Made by a program: the position numbers and the translations under genes
Part shown: positions 48,501-56,507 of the stretch, piece after piece
Numbering within the stretch: the stretch's first letter is position 1
How the letters are laid out: the number at the start of each line of letters is the position of its first letter
The notes under the pieces: model-generated
The model's input: the letters and a program-made list of their open reading frames with translations, nothing else
The model's database searches: none
What the model was told of the DNA's origin: nothing
Source of the DNA: Cladocopium goreaui
Taxonomy: Eukaryota > Sar > Dinophyceae > Suessiales > Symbiodiniaceae
Assembly (NCBI GenBank): GCA_947184155.2
Contig: CAMXCT020001994.1
Location: 1-64,000, forward strand
DNA: 64,000 nucleotides
Reading direction: 5' to 3'

Positions 48501-49470
48501 GCACGGCTTCCCGACCTTGCACGCCGGCTCGTGGAACCCCCACACAAACAAGTGCTCTTGCAAAAAGCCGGCCTGCGATGCCTTGGCCAAGCAGTGGACC
48601 AAGGAAGTGTTGGATCCGAAAAATACAAGAACCTGGCAGGATCGGCGCCAAGCAGAATGCGAGGTCTGTGCGGCCGAACGCCGGCGGCGCTGCATCGTTG
48701 CCGGAGCATCCGACTTTGGGCCCAATCCAAAAGACAGCAAATTTTTGCAGGCACCGTTTGTGCATGGACTGAATGCTGCCAAGTACGTCGCAGCACTGCT
48801 GCGGGCCCGATGGGTGGCGGCCGAGCAACAGCATCTCTTGCTCTGGGTCGTGGCGCAGGACACGCCGCTCTTCCACACCGACCCTGACACGGAGGCCCAA
48901 GAGCTTCAGCACCGAAAAGAGCAATGGCTTCAGCGACATGACCAGGCGACAGCAGGGATAATGGGCCTTTTGCCACTCTTGCCGGGCATGCCCGTGCGCA
49001 TCACCCAGACCTTGCCCGAACTGAAGCCCTGGGGCTTGTTCAAGAACACCCGCGGACAATTGTTTGCGTGGAGCCTGGCGGAGGAAGACATTGCGGCAAT
49101 CCCGGCCTGCCAGCAGCCGGAGCTGGTGCTCCAAAAAATGCCGGCATGCCTCTTTGTCGCCATCCCCGGTGCCACCTGGCAGCACCGCCCAGGTCTCCCA
49201 CCGGGGGTCGCTTGCATTCGCCCGGTCGTGCAACATTGGAAACTCGAAGCCCACGGCACCGCCACGGTCACCAGACGAGGTTTTCCGCTGGCCTGCGATT
49301 ATGCTGGCACGGCGCATTCGTTTATGGGGGCCACATTAGCTGCCTGCAGTTTGGACTTAGGATTTTGGGACACGGCGGCGAACCGGGACTCCCAGCTCAG
49401 TGCCTACATGTGCCTGTCCCGAGTAAAAAAAAGCAGAAGACCTCTGCATAGCCCGTCCCTTTTCCCCTAA
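45427..49470 (+). CDS. Helitron-like protein, central part: Rep nuclease and PIF1-type helicase
   Basis: Starts in frame with CPNCSC immediately after the first frameshift. Numbering from 45427, the HUH motif is NPHFHANVYV (H40, H42). The two-tyrosine motif is QYFTGYLQK (Y326, Y330), so both nucleophiles used in rolling-circle transposition are present. The superfamily 1 helicase has Walker A GVPGAGKSQ (817-825), Walker B LIIDECS (897-903), motif III LLAGDCWQFPAV (944-955), QEHR near 996, GTAHSFMGATL near 1294 and motif VI AYMCLSRV near 1326. A Pro/Ala/Ser linker at about 125-165 includes a GAGCGTTGCTC hairpin at 45849. The frame is lost in a run of eight A at 49425-49432; the last dozen codons to 49470 are out of the true frame. 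Confidence 0.87.
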   Translation, partial: CPNCSCRDALGQSTHPMGGILGLVLGFCGAIEYQKNSNPHFHANVYVATVWQQPLKKLAQKIQAKAVTLEELFRYQAWLHNESHFNLEQHEALFPALEKQWMQNFPGTEHDKLCLWPAFVAADTTPSPWLPRVADGGPLRVERCSSPAHAAESPSSAAPTAAANLQALQTDAIRYRQLYQTAVQVKLSHQQHHMHTWDAKHKCHVPLPACQKKDAPNKCKHGFPKTICDVARVVCRGNARKFRQSTAGRRNALGCVLNPRDNQWLSGTMHAFTLMFMGNSHTGINFRIPLLPETHDPACERNCLETNTLQRLQRLMQHAAKKATQYFTGYLQKPQPLGRKELQQAAKHLSYLDITPAKGAEAKHYRKVLHRVCGDLEFRCSVRPLTEEVMLAGFWDGDEPTSAECIRSFAVVPFVGSAWVAQYDKATEVRHRVKPSHHRQVQLGASELYGWRGSDPRLKYLSPWEFTALWDVQRLQPLQKQRSDLSAWLPGRGEGPEPADGWQFGRDFTWKTPLGHNSEHIVPLPRRANTAPYADHYFCRRAVPLVPYPTSCPLPKVDMSKDQQARLLNIYLRPWTLAGDDATLHVPHIQALDIPITDRQKKPSHRCVGKTSVGYRSHHTAWRDYIRHHIVSANAARTIANFLAAAECSPDDVEEATVDEARKPDREVDTSWVDMTTVQRLTAGEGFQYSKRSAQTVQSLVHDWTTPQTSTSNQGPRQFSTGLPDPGPAPATGAAGADPFAQQTQPPRPVATNYGTFRLDAARTWLQALNRPGMTPAPNPQQKQVLTAVVERCHAEAVEERADKQNRSEPFRAILHGVPGAGKSQTLHWLRTFFETVCDWQHLHEFAFVAPQNTQAALIDGITIHSFADIRVQGKKQKKETAFGPDHFVKYQHLRWLIIDECSTSALEVLAVLEKRLQEAVRARHSWKCRTTGTPRPFAGINILLAGDCWQFPAVKATSIFHNPFKHGQSVQVANLQKVVWTHDRQNIQHLFELTQEHRCVDPWLSAILHAARHGAVTQEQWAFLHGFPTLHAGSWNPHTNKCSCKKPACDALAKQWTKEVLDPKNTRTWQDRRQAECEVCAAERRRRCIVAGASDFGPNPKDSKFLQAPFVHGLNAAKYVAALLRARWVAAEQQHLLLWVVAQDTPLFHTDPDTEAQELQHRKEQWLQRHDQATAGIMGLLPLLPGMPVRITQTLPELKPWGLFKNTRGQLFAWSLAEEDIAAIPACQQPELVLQKMPACLFVAIPGATWQHRPGLPPGVACIRPVVQHWKLEAHGTATVTRRGFPLACDYAGTAHSFMGATLAACSLDLGFWDTAANRDSQLSAYMCLSRVKKSRRPLHSPSLFP

Positions 49471-51133
49471 TCTTCTAAGCCAAGGTGAACTAATAGGCCC
49501 CGATACGTTCCTCGCAGTACATCGGCAGACCCTAACCCTGGCGGATGCCAAAAGCAAGTTTGAGCAGGAGCAGGTGCAACGGAAGCGCAATCAGGAGACC
49601 CTTTTCTTTTGTCGCGGATGCACCCCGAAAGCCAAAGGCGAGCACGGCCTCCTGCCGTTGCGCGACTTCACCAGTAACAATTTATGGCAGCCGGATGCGT
49701 GGTTGGAGATCGTGTGTCTCGGCATGGAACGCTTGTGCAGCCAGTGCCGCCACCCAGAGCCGTTCGGGAACCCCACCAGCGCCGAAGCCGACGCCGCCAG
49801 CAAGTGTGCGTTTTGCAACAAGACCCCACTTGCGCAACTCGGTTTTTGCAAGCAATGCATGTCCCAAGAAAGATTGGCTTGTGCCCGCTGTGACGTTGGC
49901 AGAAAACTCAAACCCAAGACCTTGGCGGACTTCAGCCCGGCGGAAATTCAACGCCGCAAAAAAAACAGAGACCTACGAAGAGCATGCTGCAGGAAGTGCG
50001 AGCTGCATCAACCGAACAAGTCCAAAGCAAAAGCCGGGCAGTGCCGCACGTGTCGGAACCTCGTCAGCGTGTCCCACTTGCGCCAGTATGATTCCAAAGC
50101 CAACGACGGCATTTGTCGCAAATGTTGGCGGAAGGCAACCGACTTGGAGGCAGCGACCGCCAAAGTCTGCCCACAGTGCAGCACACCTTTGAAACCAGCG
50201 GCGACGCCAGGCTCGTGGTGTCAGAGCTGCGCCTATCCACCGTGTGCAAGTTGCCAAAAAGTGGCACGGCCAAACAAAGGCCCGTACCACGCCAAACACA
50301 AACCTGTCTGGCTGTGCCCAGCCTGTACAGGATGTCCACAGTGCCACAAACCTTTGAAAGCACGTTCGAAACCAGGCACATGGTGTCAGAGTTGTGCCTA
50401 TCCACCGTGTGCAGGTTGCCAAAAAGTTGCGCGGCCAAGCAAAGATACGTACCATGCCAAGCATCGACCCTTTTGGCGGTGCGCAGAATGCGCCCAGGCA
50501 AGCTGTCCGATGTGCCAGGCCAATCCCATAGGCCCAGACGCCGGCGGCGGGCCAGACGCCGCGTGTCCACAGTGTGCAGAACGTGGTCCCAAGTGCGCAG
50601 TATGCAAACAGCCAATGCTCGGCCGCCCGCATTCCCACGGCTGGTGCCACGGGTGTGCCTTTCCGCCATGTGCAGCCGGCTGTGGTCGACCGCGTCCGAG
50701 CACCCACGCAGCCGATCATGCCAAATTCAAGCCAGAGTGGACGTGCCAGACCTGCTACGCATCCGACACGGGACCGGCCAAACGCCGTAAGATCCAAAAG
50801 GCCGAGGAAGCAGACACCTTGCCACCGTTGCCGCCGCCGGCGGAACCGCCTGATGACAGTGCCACTCCGGCGGCTCCCTGTAGCCAGCCCAAGCGAAGAA
50901 AAGCGCAGAGCAGGCCCACCGGCACGGCGCCGTGCGCCACGCCAGCTCAGACCACACCCGCACTTCGGCCAGCTGTCGCGGACGCCGTGCCAAAACCACC
51001 CGATGACAGCTCAGTTTCCCAGCCTGCAGTTTTGTTGTGTCAACCACGGAAAAGGAAACGAGGCGTCGCCAGCGCCAACTTGGAGAGCTCCTTGCCGGCA
51101 CCTGTCCCAGAGACCGTGCTGCCCGACACCTAA
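49433..51133 (+). CDS. Helitron-like protein, C-terminal part: helicase end and Cys-rich modules
   Basis: In this frame the sequence continues the helicase with EDLCIARPFSPNLLSQGELI, as expected right after motif VI, so it is not a separate gene. It then becomes rich in CxxC pairs. Three related modules (about residues 246-298, 301-353 and 388-441 from 49433) share a GxWCxxCA(Y/F)PPC core, a (V)ARP spacer, YHAKH(K/R)P and WxCxxC. Each could bind two zinc ions. The tail is Pro-rich with basic clusters (AKRRKIQK, PKRRKAQ, PRKRKRG) that look like nuclear localisation signals. The stop is TAA at 51131. I recall similar modules in other dinoflagellate proteins; their role is unknown. Confidence 0.8.
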   Translation, partial: AEDLCIARPFSPNLLSQGELIGPDTFLAVHRQTLTLADAKSKFEQEQVQRKRNQETLFFCRGCTPKAKGEHGLLPLRDFTSNNLWQPDAWLEIVCLGMERLCSQCRHPEPFGNPTSAEADAASKCAFCNKTPLAQLGFCKQCMSQERLACARCDVGRKLKPKTLADFSPAEIQRRKKNRDLRRACCRKCELHQPNKSKAKAGQCRTCRNLVSVSHLRQYDSKANDGICRKCWRKATDLEAATAKVCPQCSTPLKPAATPGSWCQSCAYPPCASCQKVARPNKGPYHAKHKPVWLCPACTGCPQCHKPLKARSKPGTWCQSCAYPPCAGCQKVARPSKDTYHAKHRPFWRCAECAQASCPMCQANPIGPDAGGGPDAACPQCAERGPKCAVCKQPMLGRPHSHGWCHGCAFPPCAAGCGRPRPSTHAADHAKFKPEWTCQTCYASDTGPAKRRKIQKAEEADTLPPLPPPAEPPDDSATPAAPCSQPKRRKAQSRPTGTAPCATPAQTTPALRPAVADAVPKPPDDSSVSQPAVLLCQPRKRKRGVASANLESSLPAPVPETVLPDT

Positions 51134-51264
51134 TCCGAAAGTATTCGCATACCGGTCATATCCCAAATAGCCATGCGTTGTGTTGGGTGCTTCCAAGATA
51201 GTTCAGACAACCGGCTGCAACCAGGGCGTTGCCCAGGGGAGTGCGAGAGCGTTGCTCACGCCGC
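51109..51264. repeat. Direct repeat copy 1, end of Helitron ORF plus double hairpin
   Basis: Runs from the last codons of the Cys-rich ORF through CATACCGGTCAT, CAAATAGCCATGCG, GGGCGTTGCCC and GAGCGTTGCTC to CACGCCGCGG. A diverged copy lies at 53265-53421. Confidence 0.85.
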
Positions 51265-51513
51265 GGCCTTGCGACCATTTTTTCAGCCACTTGTTGCGAA
51301 ATGCTTGGCTTTAGGACGCCACTGTGTTGCATTCTCAACTTGCAATATATTTGGGCCAACCTTTCATGGCCATGTGCAGAATCCACTACCACCCCAAGCC
51401 AGTTAATAATCCATTTCCTTGCATAGTCCCGCAAAACCACAAGGCAGCGATGAACCATTGGTTCACCCACCGGTTGCTGCCTCCTAAGTCAAGTTACGCA
51501 CAACACACATAAG

Positions 51514-53110
51514 GAACCACTGTACCCAGAGCATGCCCGTAGCTATTAAACCACTACATAAGCTTCCGTCCCATAGTTCCATTCAACCACAAGGCAGAAA
51601 GGACCGAGAGGAACCATGTTTGCAGCCACACGTTGCAGAATCAACTACCAAGAACACGCCACGAAGCCAGTGCTGCCAACACCATGCATTTGGACCGCCG
51701 CGGATGAGTCAAGTTACGCACAACGCACATAAGGAACCACTGTACCCAGAGCATGCCCTTAGCTATTAAACCACGACATAATCTTCCGTCCCATAGTTCC
51801 ATTCAACCACAAGGCAGAAAGGACCGAGAGGAACCATGTTTGCAGCCACACGTTGCAGAATCAACTACCAAGAACACGCCACGAAGCCAGTGCTGCCAAC
51901 ACCATGCATTTGGACCGCCGCGGATGAGTCGAGTTACGCACAACACACATAAGGAACCACTGTACCCAGAGCATGCCCATAGCTATTAAACCACGACATA
52001 ATCTTCCATCCGATAGTTCCATTCAACCACGAGGCAGAAAGGACCGAGTGTAACCATTTTTTTAACCACACGTTGCAGAATCAATTACCAAGGACACGCC
52101 ACGAAGCCAGTGCTGCCAACACCATGCATTTGGACCGCCGCGGAGGAGTCAAGTTACGCACAACACACATAAGGAACCACTGTACCTAGAGCATGCCCTT
52201 AACGATTAAACCACTACATAATCTTCCGTCCCATAGTTCCATTCAATCACAAGGCAGAAAGGACCGAGAGGAACCATGTTTGCAGCCACACGTTGCAGAA
52301 TCAACTACCAAGAACACGCCACGAAGCCAGTGCTGCCAACACCATGCATTTGGACCGCCGCGGATGAGTCGAGTTACGCACAACACACATAAGGAACCAC
52401 TGTACCCAGAGCATGCCCTTAGCTATTAAACCACGACATAATCTTCCGTCCGATAGTTCCATTCAACCACGAGTCACGAGGCAGAAAGGACCGAGTGTAA
52501 CCATTTTTTTAACCACACGTTGCAGAATCAATTACCAAGGACACGCCACGAAGCCAGTGCTGCCAACACCATGCATTTGGACCGCCGCGGAGGAGTCGAG
52601 TTACGCACAACACACATAAGGAACCACTGTACCCAGAGCATGCCCTTAACGATTAAACCACTACATAATCTTCCGTCCCATAGTTCCATTCAATCACGAG
52701 TCACGAGGCAGAAAGGACCGAGTGTAACCATTTTTTTAACCACACGTTGCAGAATCAATTACCAAGGACACGCCACGAAGCCAGTGCTGCCAACACCATG
52801 CATTTGGACCGCCGCGGAGGAGTCAAGTTACGCACAACACACATAAGGAACCACTGTACCTAGAGCATGCCCTTAACGATTAAACCACTACATAATCTTC
52901 CGTCCCATAGTTCCATTCAATCACAAGGCAGAAAGGACCGAGAGTAACCATGTTGTCAGCCACACGTTGCACAATCTACTACCAAGGACAATCCACGAAG
53001 CCAGTGCTGCCGATACCATGCATTTGGACCGCCACGGATGAGTCAAGCCCCGCATGACCCACCGCACGTACCAGTAACGAAGCTTCCCTCCCATAGTCCC
53101 ATTCATCCAC
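51514..53110. repeat. 220-bp tandem array, seven copies plus a partial
   Basis: The landmark GGAACCACTGTACC recurs at about 51514, 51734, 51954, 52174, 52394, 52621 and 52848. The period is 220 bp for the first five and 227 bp for copies with an inserted GAGTCAC. The unit contains GAACACGCCACGAAGCCAGT and CATGCATTTGGACCGCCGCG. Short open frames of 78 codons recur because of the period and are not considered genes. Confidence 0.95.
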
Positions 53111-53264
53111 GAACCATTTTCTCAGGGCAAACAGGACCGTATCATATCGTAAGACATGCCCTTTTGCCAGTGTTTGATCTTTACTTGAACCAACCGAGTT
53201 AAACGCAATGAGACGAGCTGCAACCAGGGCGTAGCCCAGGGACACGACATTGCCGGCAGACGTC

Positions 53265-53421
53265 CTAGAGACCATGACCCGACACCTAACCTCTGCAGCA
53301 TTCGCACACCGGTCATTTCCCAAATAGCCATGCGTTTTGTTGGGTGCCTCAACGAGAATTCAGACAACCGGCTGCAACCAGGGCGTTGCCCAGGGCAGTG
53401 CTAGAGCGTTGCTCACGCCGC
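53265..53421. repeat. Direct repeat copy 2, matching 51109-51264
   Basis: Contains GACACCTAAC, CACACCGGTCATTTCCCAAA, GGGCGTTGCCC, GAGCGTTGCTC and CACGCCGCGG in the same order as copy 1, with point and small length differences. Confidence 0.85.
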
Positions 53422-53693
53422 GGTTTGGTTGTGTCGCACGTTCAGATCTCGAACAGTGCACCTGGCCTGTGTAAACTGCATTGGACCCATCAGCATATCA
53501 ACCTACCTAGCTAAGAACAAGGACTCGGCTGTCCCGTCCTGCAGTGGGGTTTCGACACCCAGACTCCAAGCGTCAAAGACACGCGATTCGGGAAAAAAAA
53601 GGGCAGGCGTGTCGGTAGCGAGGGGGTGGTTTTCGCAGCCGTCACGGTAAGGCAAACTCACTTGAAATGCCGCAGTCTGTTGAGCAGGACCGG
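53422..53693. other. Unique spacer, nothing recognised
   Basis: No coding or repeat signal supported. Confidence 0.3.
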
Positions 53694-53917
53694 GAAAGTA
53701 ATTTACTCTCATTTACTGCATTTGACTCTCATGGACGTAACTCAACTATGAAATGACAACTGTTAGTGAGGCATGCAAGGTTAGCCAGAATTAGTAGTTG
53801 GATACGAAAGTAATTGACTCTCATTTACTGCATTTGACTCTCATGGACGTAACTCAACTATGAAATGACAACTGTTAGTGAGGCATGCAAGGTTAGCCAG
53901 AATTAGTAGTTGGATAC
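53694..53917. repeat. 112-bp tandem duplication
   Basis: Two nearly identical copies, 53694-53805 and 53806-53917, each starting GAAAGTAATT and ending TAGTAGTTGGATAC. Confidence 0.95.
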
Positions 53918-54590
53918 GGCGCTCCCGCCAGGTCACGCCACAGCCGGTGGAGGACAACGTGTTCGGACCCAACCTCAACCAGGTGAAGCGGCAGCCGGTT
54001 CCGTCGCCTGTCGCCAGTCCCTGCCGCCGCCGCTTTGACGCCAGGCGCTGGCGCAAGACGACCTCGTGGGACGCTGGATGCAGGCCACGGGTCCGGCTGG
54101 GGCATAACCACTTTCAGGGTCAGCGAAACAACAACCCGAAGAAAGAGCGTCTGGATAAGGTCACCTTTGATTTCGTCGTTGGTTGATTTTTTTTCGCGGG
54201 GAGCCCCACGGCTAGGACCGTCAATGTTTCCTGGCACCGCACCGGACACCCGCCTGCAGGATTTCCTGGCGTGCAAACCCTGCAGAGGCCTAGGCCAACG
54301 GCTGGGTAGAAACAGTCGGGGGGCAATACCGGACAGAATAGGCACCAAGACAAATATGTCTTGTCTGCATCGGCGCAGGCGACCAAAAGGCTGGGCAGGT
54401 GGATAGCAGGTGCACATTGGACATATGTAGAACCCCAGACCGCGGCGTGGGCTGCCAAGGCGCCGAAGACGGCCGATGCCAGACGCAAGTGCAACCAACT
54501 ATTTTCGTTGGACGGCGAGAAAGGCGACAGGCCAGGCAAGGAATAGCTAGGGGCAAGAGCCCGGAGCCTGCAACCAAGGGTTGCAGCGAC
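53918..54590 (+). other. Weakly coding-like stretch
   Basis: Two + strand open frames with balanced composition (53878-54186, with TPQPVEDNVFGPNLNQV; 54361-54546, with WTYVEPQTAAWAAKAPKTAD) could be exon remnants. No splice-consistent join and no known domain were found. Confidence 0.25.
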
Positions 54591-54596
54591 ACATGT

Positions 54597-54682
54597 GGTT
54601 GTTGCTGCTGCTGCTGTTGTTGTTGTTGTTGTTGTTGTGGTTGTGGTTGTTGTTGTTGTTGTTGTTTTTGTTGTTGTTGTGG

Positions 54683-54728
<46 letters not shown>

Positions 54729-54740
54729 CGTCGTCGTTGG
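54597..54740. repeat. (GTT)n microsatellite
   Basis: GTT trinucleotide run with GCT and GTC variants. Confidence 0.95.
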
Positions 54741-54761
54741 TTGTTGAGATTGCTGGGGCGC

Positions 54762-56062
54762 GGGTGTGTGGTGTGACGGTTGGGGTTGGTCGGACGGGGT
54801 TTGTGCGTGAAGGTTTGGGGTTAGTGGGTTGGAGTTGGTCAATGGTGCTTTGCGCGTTTGGGTTTGGGGTTGGTGGGTTGGAGTTGGTCGGTCGTGGTTT
54901 GTGCTTCAGGGTTTGGGGTTGGTGGGTTGGCGTTGGTCAGTGGTGGTTTGTGCTTCAGGGTTTGGGGTTCGTGGGTTGGAGTTGGTCGGTCGTGGTTTGT
55001 GCTTCAGGGTTTGGGGTTGGTGGGTTGGCGTTGGTCGGTCGTGGTTTGTGTATGAGAGTTTGGGGTTGGTGGGTTGGGGTTGGTCAGTGGTGGTTTGTGC
55101 GTGCGGGTTTGGGGTTGGCGGGTTGAGGTTGGTCAGTGGTGGTTTGTGCTTGCGGGTTTGGGGTTGGTGGGTTGAGATGGTCAGTGGTGGGTTGTGCTTT
55201 TGGGTTTGGGGTTGGTGGGTTGGGGCTGTGGGCATATCTTGGGGCTATGTTGGCCCATCTTGGGGCTGTGTTGGCCCATCTTGGGGCTATGTTGGCCCAT
55301 CTTGGGGCTATGTTGGCCCATTTTGGAGGTTATGTTGTCCCATCTTGGGGGCTATGTTGCCCCATCTTGGGACTATGTTCGCCCATCTTGAGGCCTATGT
55401 TAACCCACCGCGGGTGTGTGGTGTGACGGTTGGGGTTGGTCGGACGGGGTTTGTGCGTGAAGGTTTGGGGTTAGTGGGTTGGAGTTGGTCAATGGTGCTT
55501 TGCGCGTTTGGGTTTGGGGTTGGTGGGTTGGAGTTGGTCGGTCGTGGTTTGTGCTTCAGGGTTTGGGGTTGGTGGGTTGGCGTTGGTCAGTGGTGGTTTG
55601 TGCTTCAGGGTTTGGGGTTGGTGGGTTGGAGTTGGTCGGTCGTGGTTTGTGCTTCAGGGTTTGGGGTTGGTGGGTTGGCGTTGGTCGGTCGTGGTTTGTG
55701 TATGAGAGTTTGGGGTTGGTGGGTTGGGGTTGGTCAGTGGTGGTTTGTGCTTGCGGGTTTGGGGTTGGCGGGTTGAGGTTGGTCAGTGGTGATTTGTGCT
55801 TGCGGGTTTGGGGTTGGTGGGTTGAGATGGTCAGTGGTGGGTTGTGCTTTTGGGTTTGGGGTTGGTGGGTTGGGGCTGTGGGCATATCTTGGGGCTATGT
55901 TGGCCCATCTTGGGGCTGTGTTGGCCCATCTTGGGGCTATGTTGGCCCATCTTGGGGCTATGTTGGCCCATTTTGGAGGTTATGTTGTCCCATCTTGGGG
56001 GCTATGTTGCCCCATCTTGGGACTATGTTCGCCCATCTTGAGGCCTATGTTGACCCACCTTG
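54762..56062. repeat. 650-bp tandem duplication of G-rich repeats
   Basis: Two nearly identical 650-bp units. Each is itself made of about ten copies of a roughly 48-50-bp element (GGTTTGGGGTTGGTGGGTTG plus GTCGGTCGTGGTTTGTGCTT) and then about seven copies of a 21-bp element, CTTGGGGCTATGTTGGCCCAT. Open frames of over 300 codons rich in Gly, Trp and Val result from the repeat and are not taken as genes. Confidence 0.93.
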
Positions 56063-56240
56063 AGCCACAGGCTCCAAAAAAGGCGGAAAAAACGGAAGAG
56101 CAAAATACCCTGTAAAACGCAGGATATTTTGGCGGGGGGGAGTGGTCGGCGGCAGGGGGCGCGGCCCCTCTCTCCTACGGAGAGGAGAGAAACGCCGTAC
56201 GGCTATGCCACGGCCAGGGGGCCCCTGGCCGGATTTTAAG
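56063..56240. other. Spacer with G/C-rich segment
   Basis: Nothing recognised beyond a GGCGGGGGGGAGTGG run near 56131. Confidence 0.3.
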
Positions 56241-56507
56241 GGCTGACGCCCCTCGTCGGCTCCGCCGGATTTCTCGACCCTCCATTTCATCGCAGTGTGG
56301 GCTTGAAAGCTTTTGGATGGGGACCTGCTTCAGAAATATAGTCCTTATGTTTTTTGAAAAAAGTTCATCGAATAGGAACTCTGTTGGAAATAGACGGCTT
56401 TTTTGGGGAGCAAGTGAGTTCCCGAAAGCTCCTGCCAAGGGTTTTTCCCGAAGAACTGCTGCCAATTTCAACTTGTTACTTCGTGTAAAGGCGCCTCTGT
56501 GCAAAGA

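Larger units (their letters stand above)
41588..51133 (+). mobile_element. Helitron-like rolling-circle transposon, coding core
   Basis: Three consecutive + strand open frames together encode OTU protease, zinc clusters, Rep nuclease, PIF1-type helicase and a Cys-rich tail. The order Rep then helicase in one protein is the hallmark of Helitrons; OTU-type domains occur in some Helitron and Helentron proteins. The frames are 41588-45520, 45370-49470 and 49427-51133. The second and third have no in-frame ATG near their start and carry no natural start of their own, and the protein similarity runs across both junctions, so they are one coding unit interrupted by two frameshifts. Element ends (5' TC, 3' hairpin and CTRR for classical Helitrons) were not found with confidence. 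Confidence 0.88.

Noticed and set aside
49470..49574. Separate gene for the Cys-rich protein after the helicase
   Set aside because: The frame is open upstream into helicase motif VI and has no ATG at its start, so it is the C-terminal part of the same protein.
51514..53110. CRISPR-like regular repeats
   Set aside because: Unit is 220 bp with no alternation of short repeat and unique spacer, and the context is eukaryotic.
54581..56063. Gly/Trp/Val-rich frames of up to 315 codons
   Set aside because: Arise from G-rich tandem repeats in a duplicated 650-bp unit; no recognisable domain.
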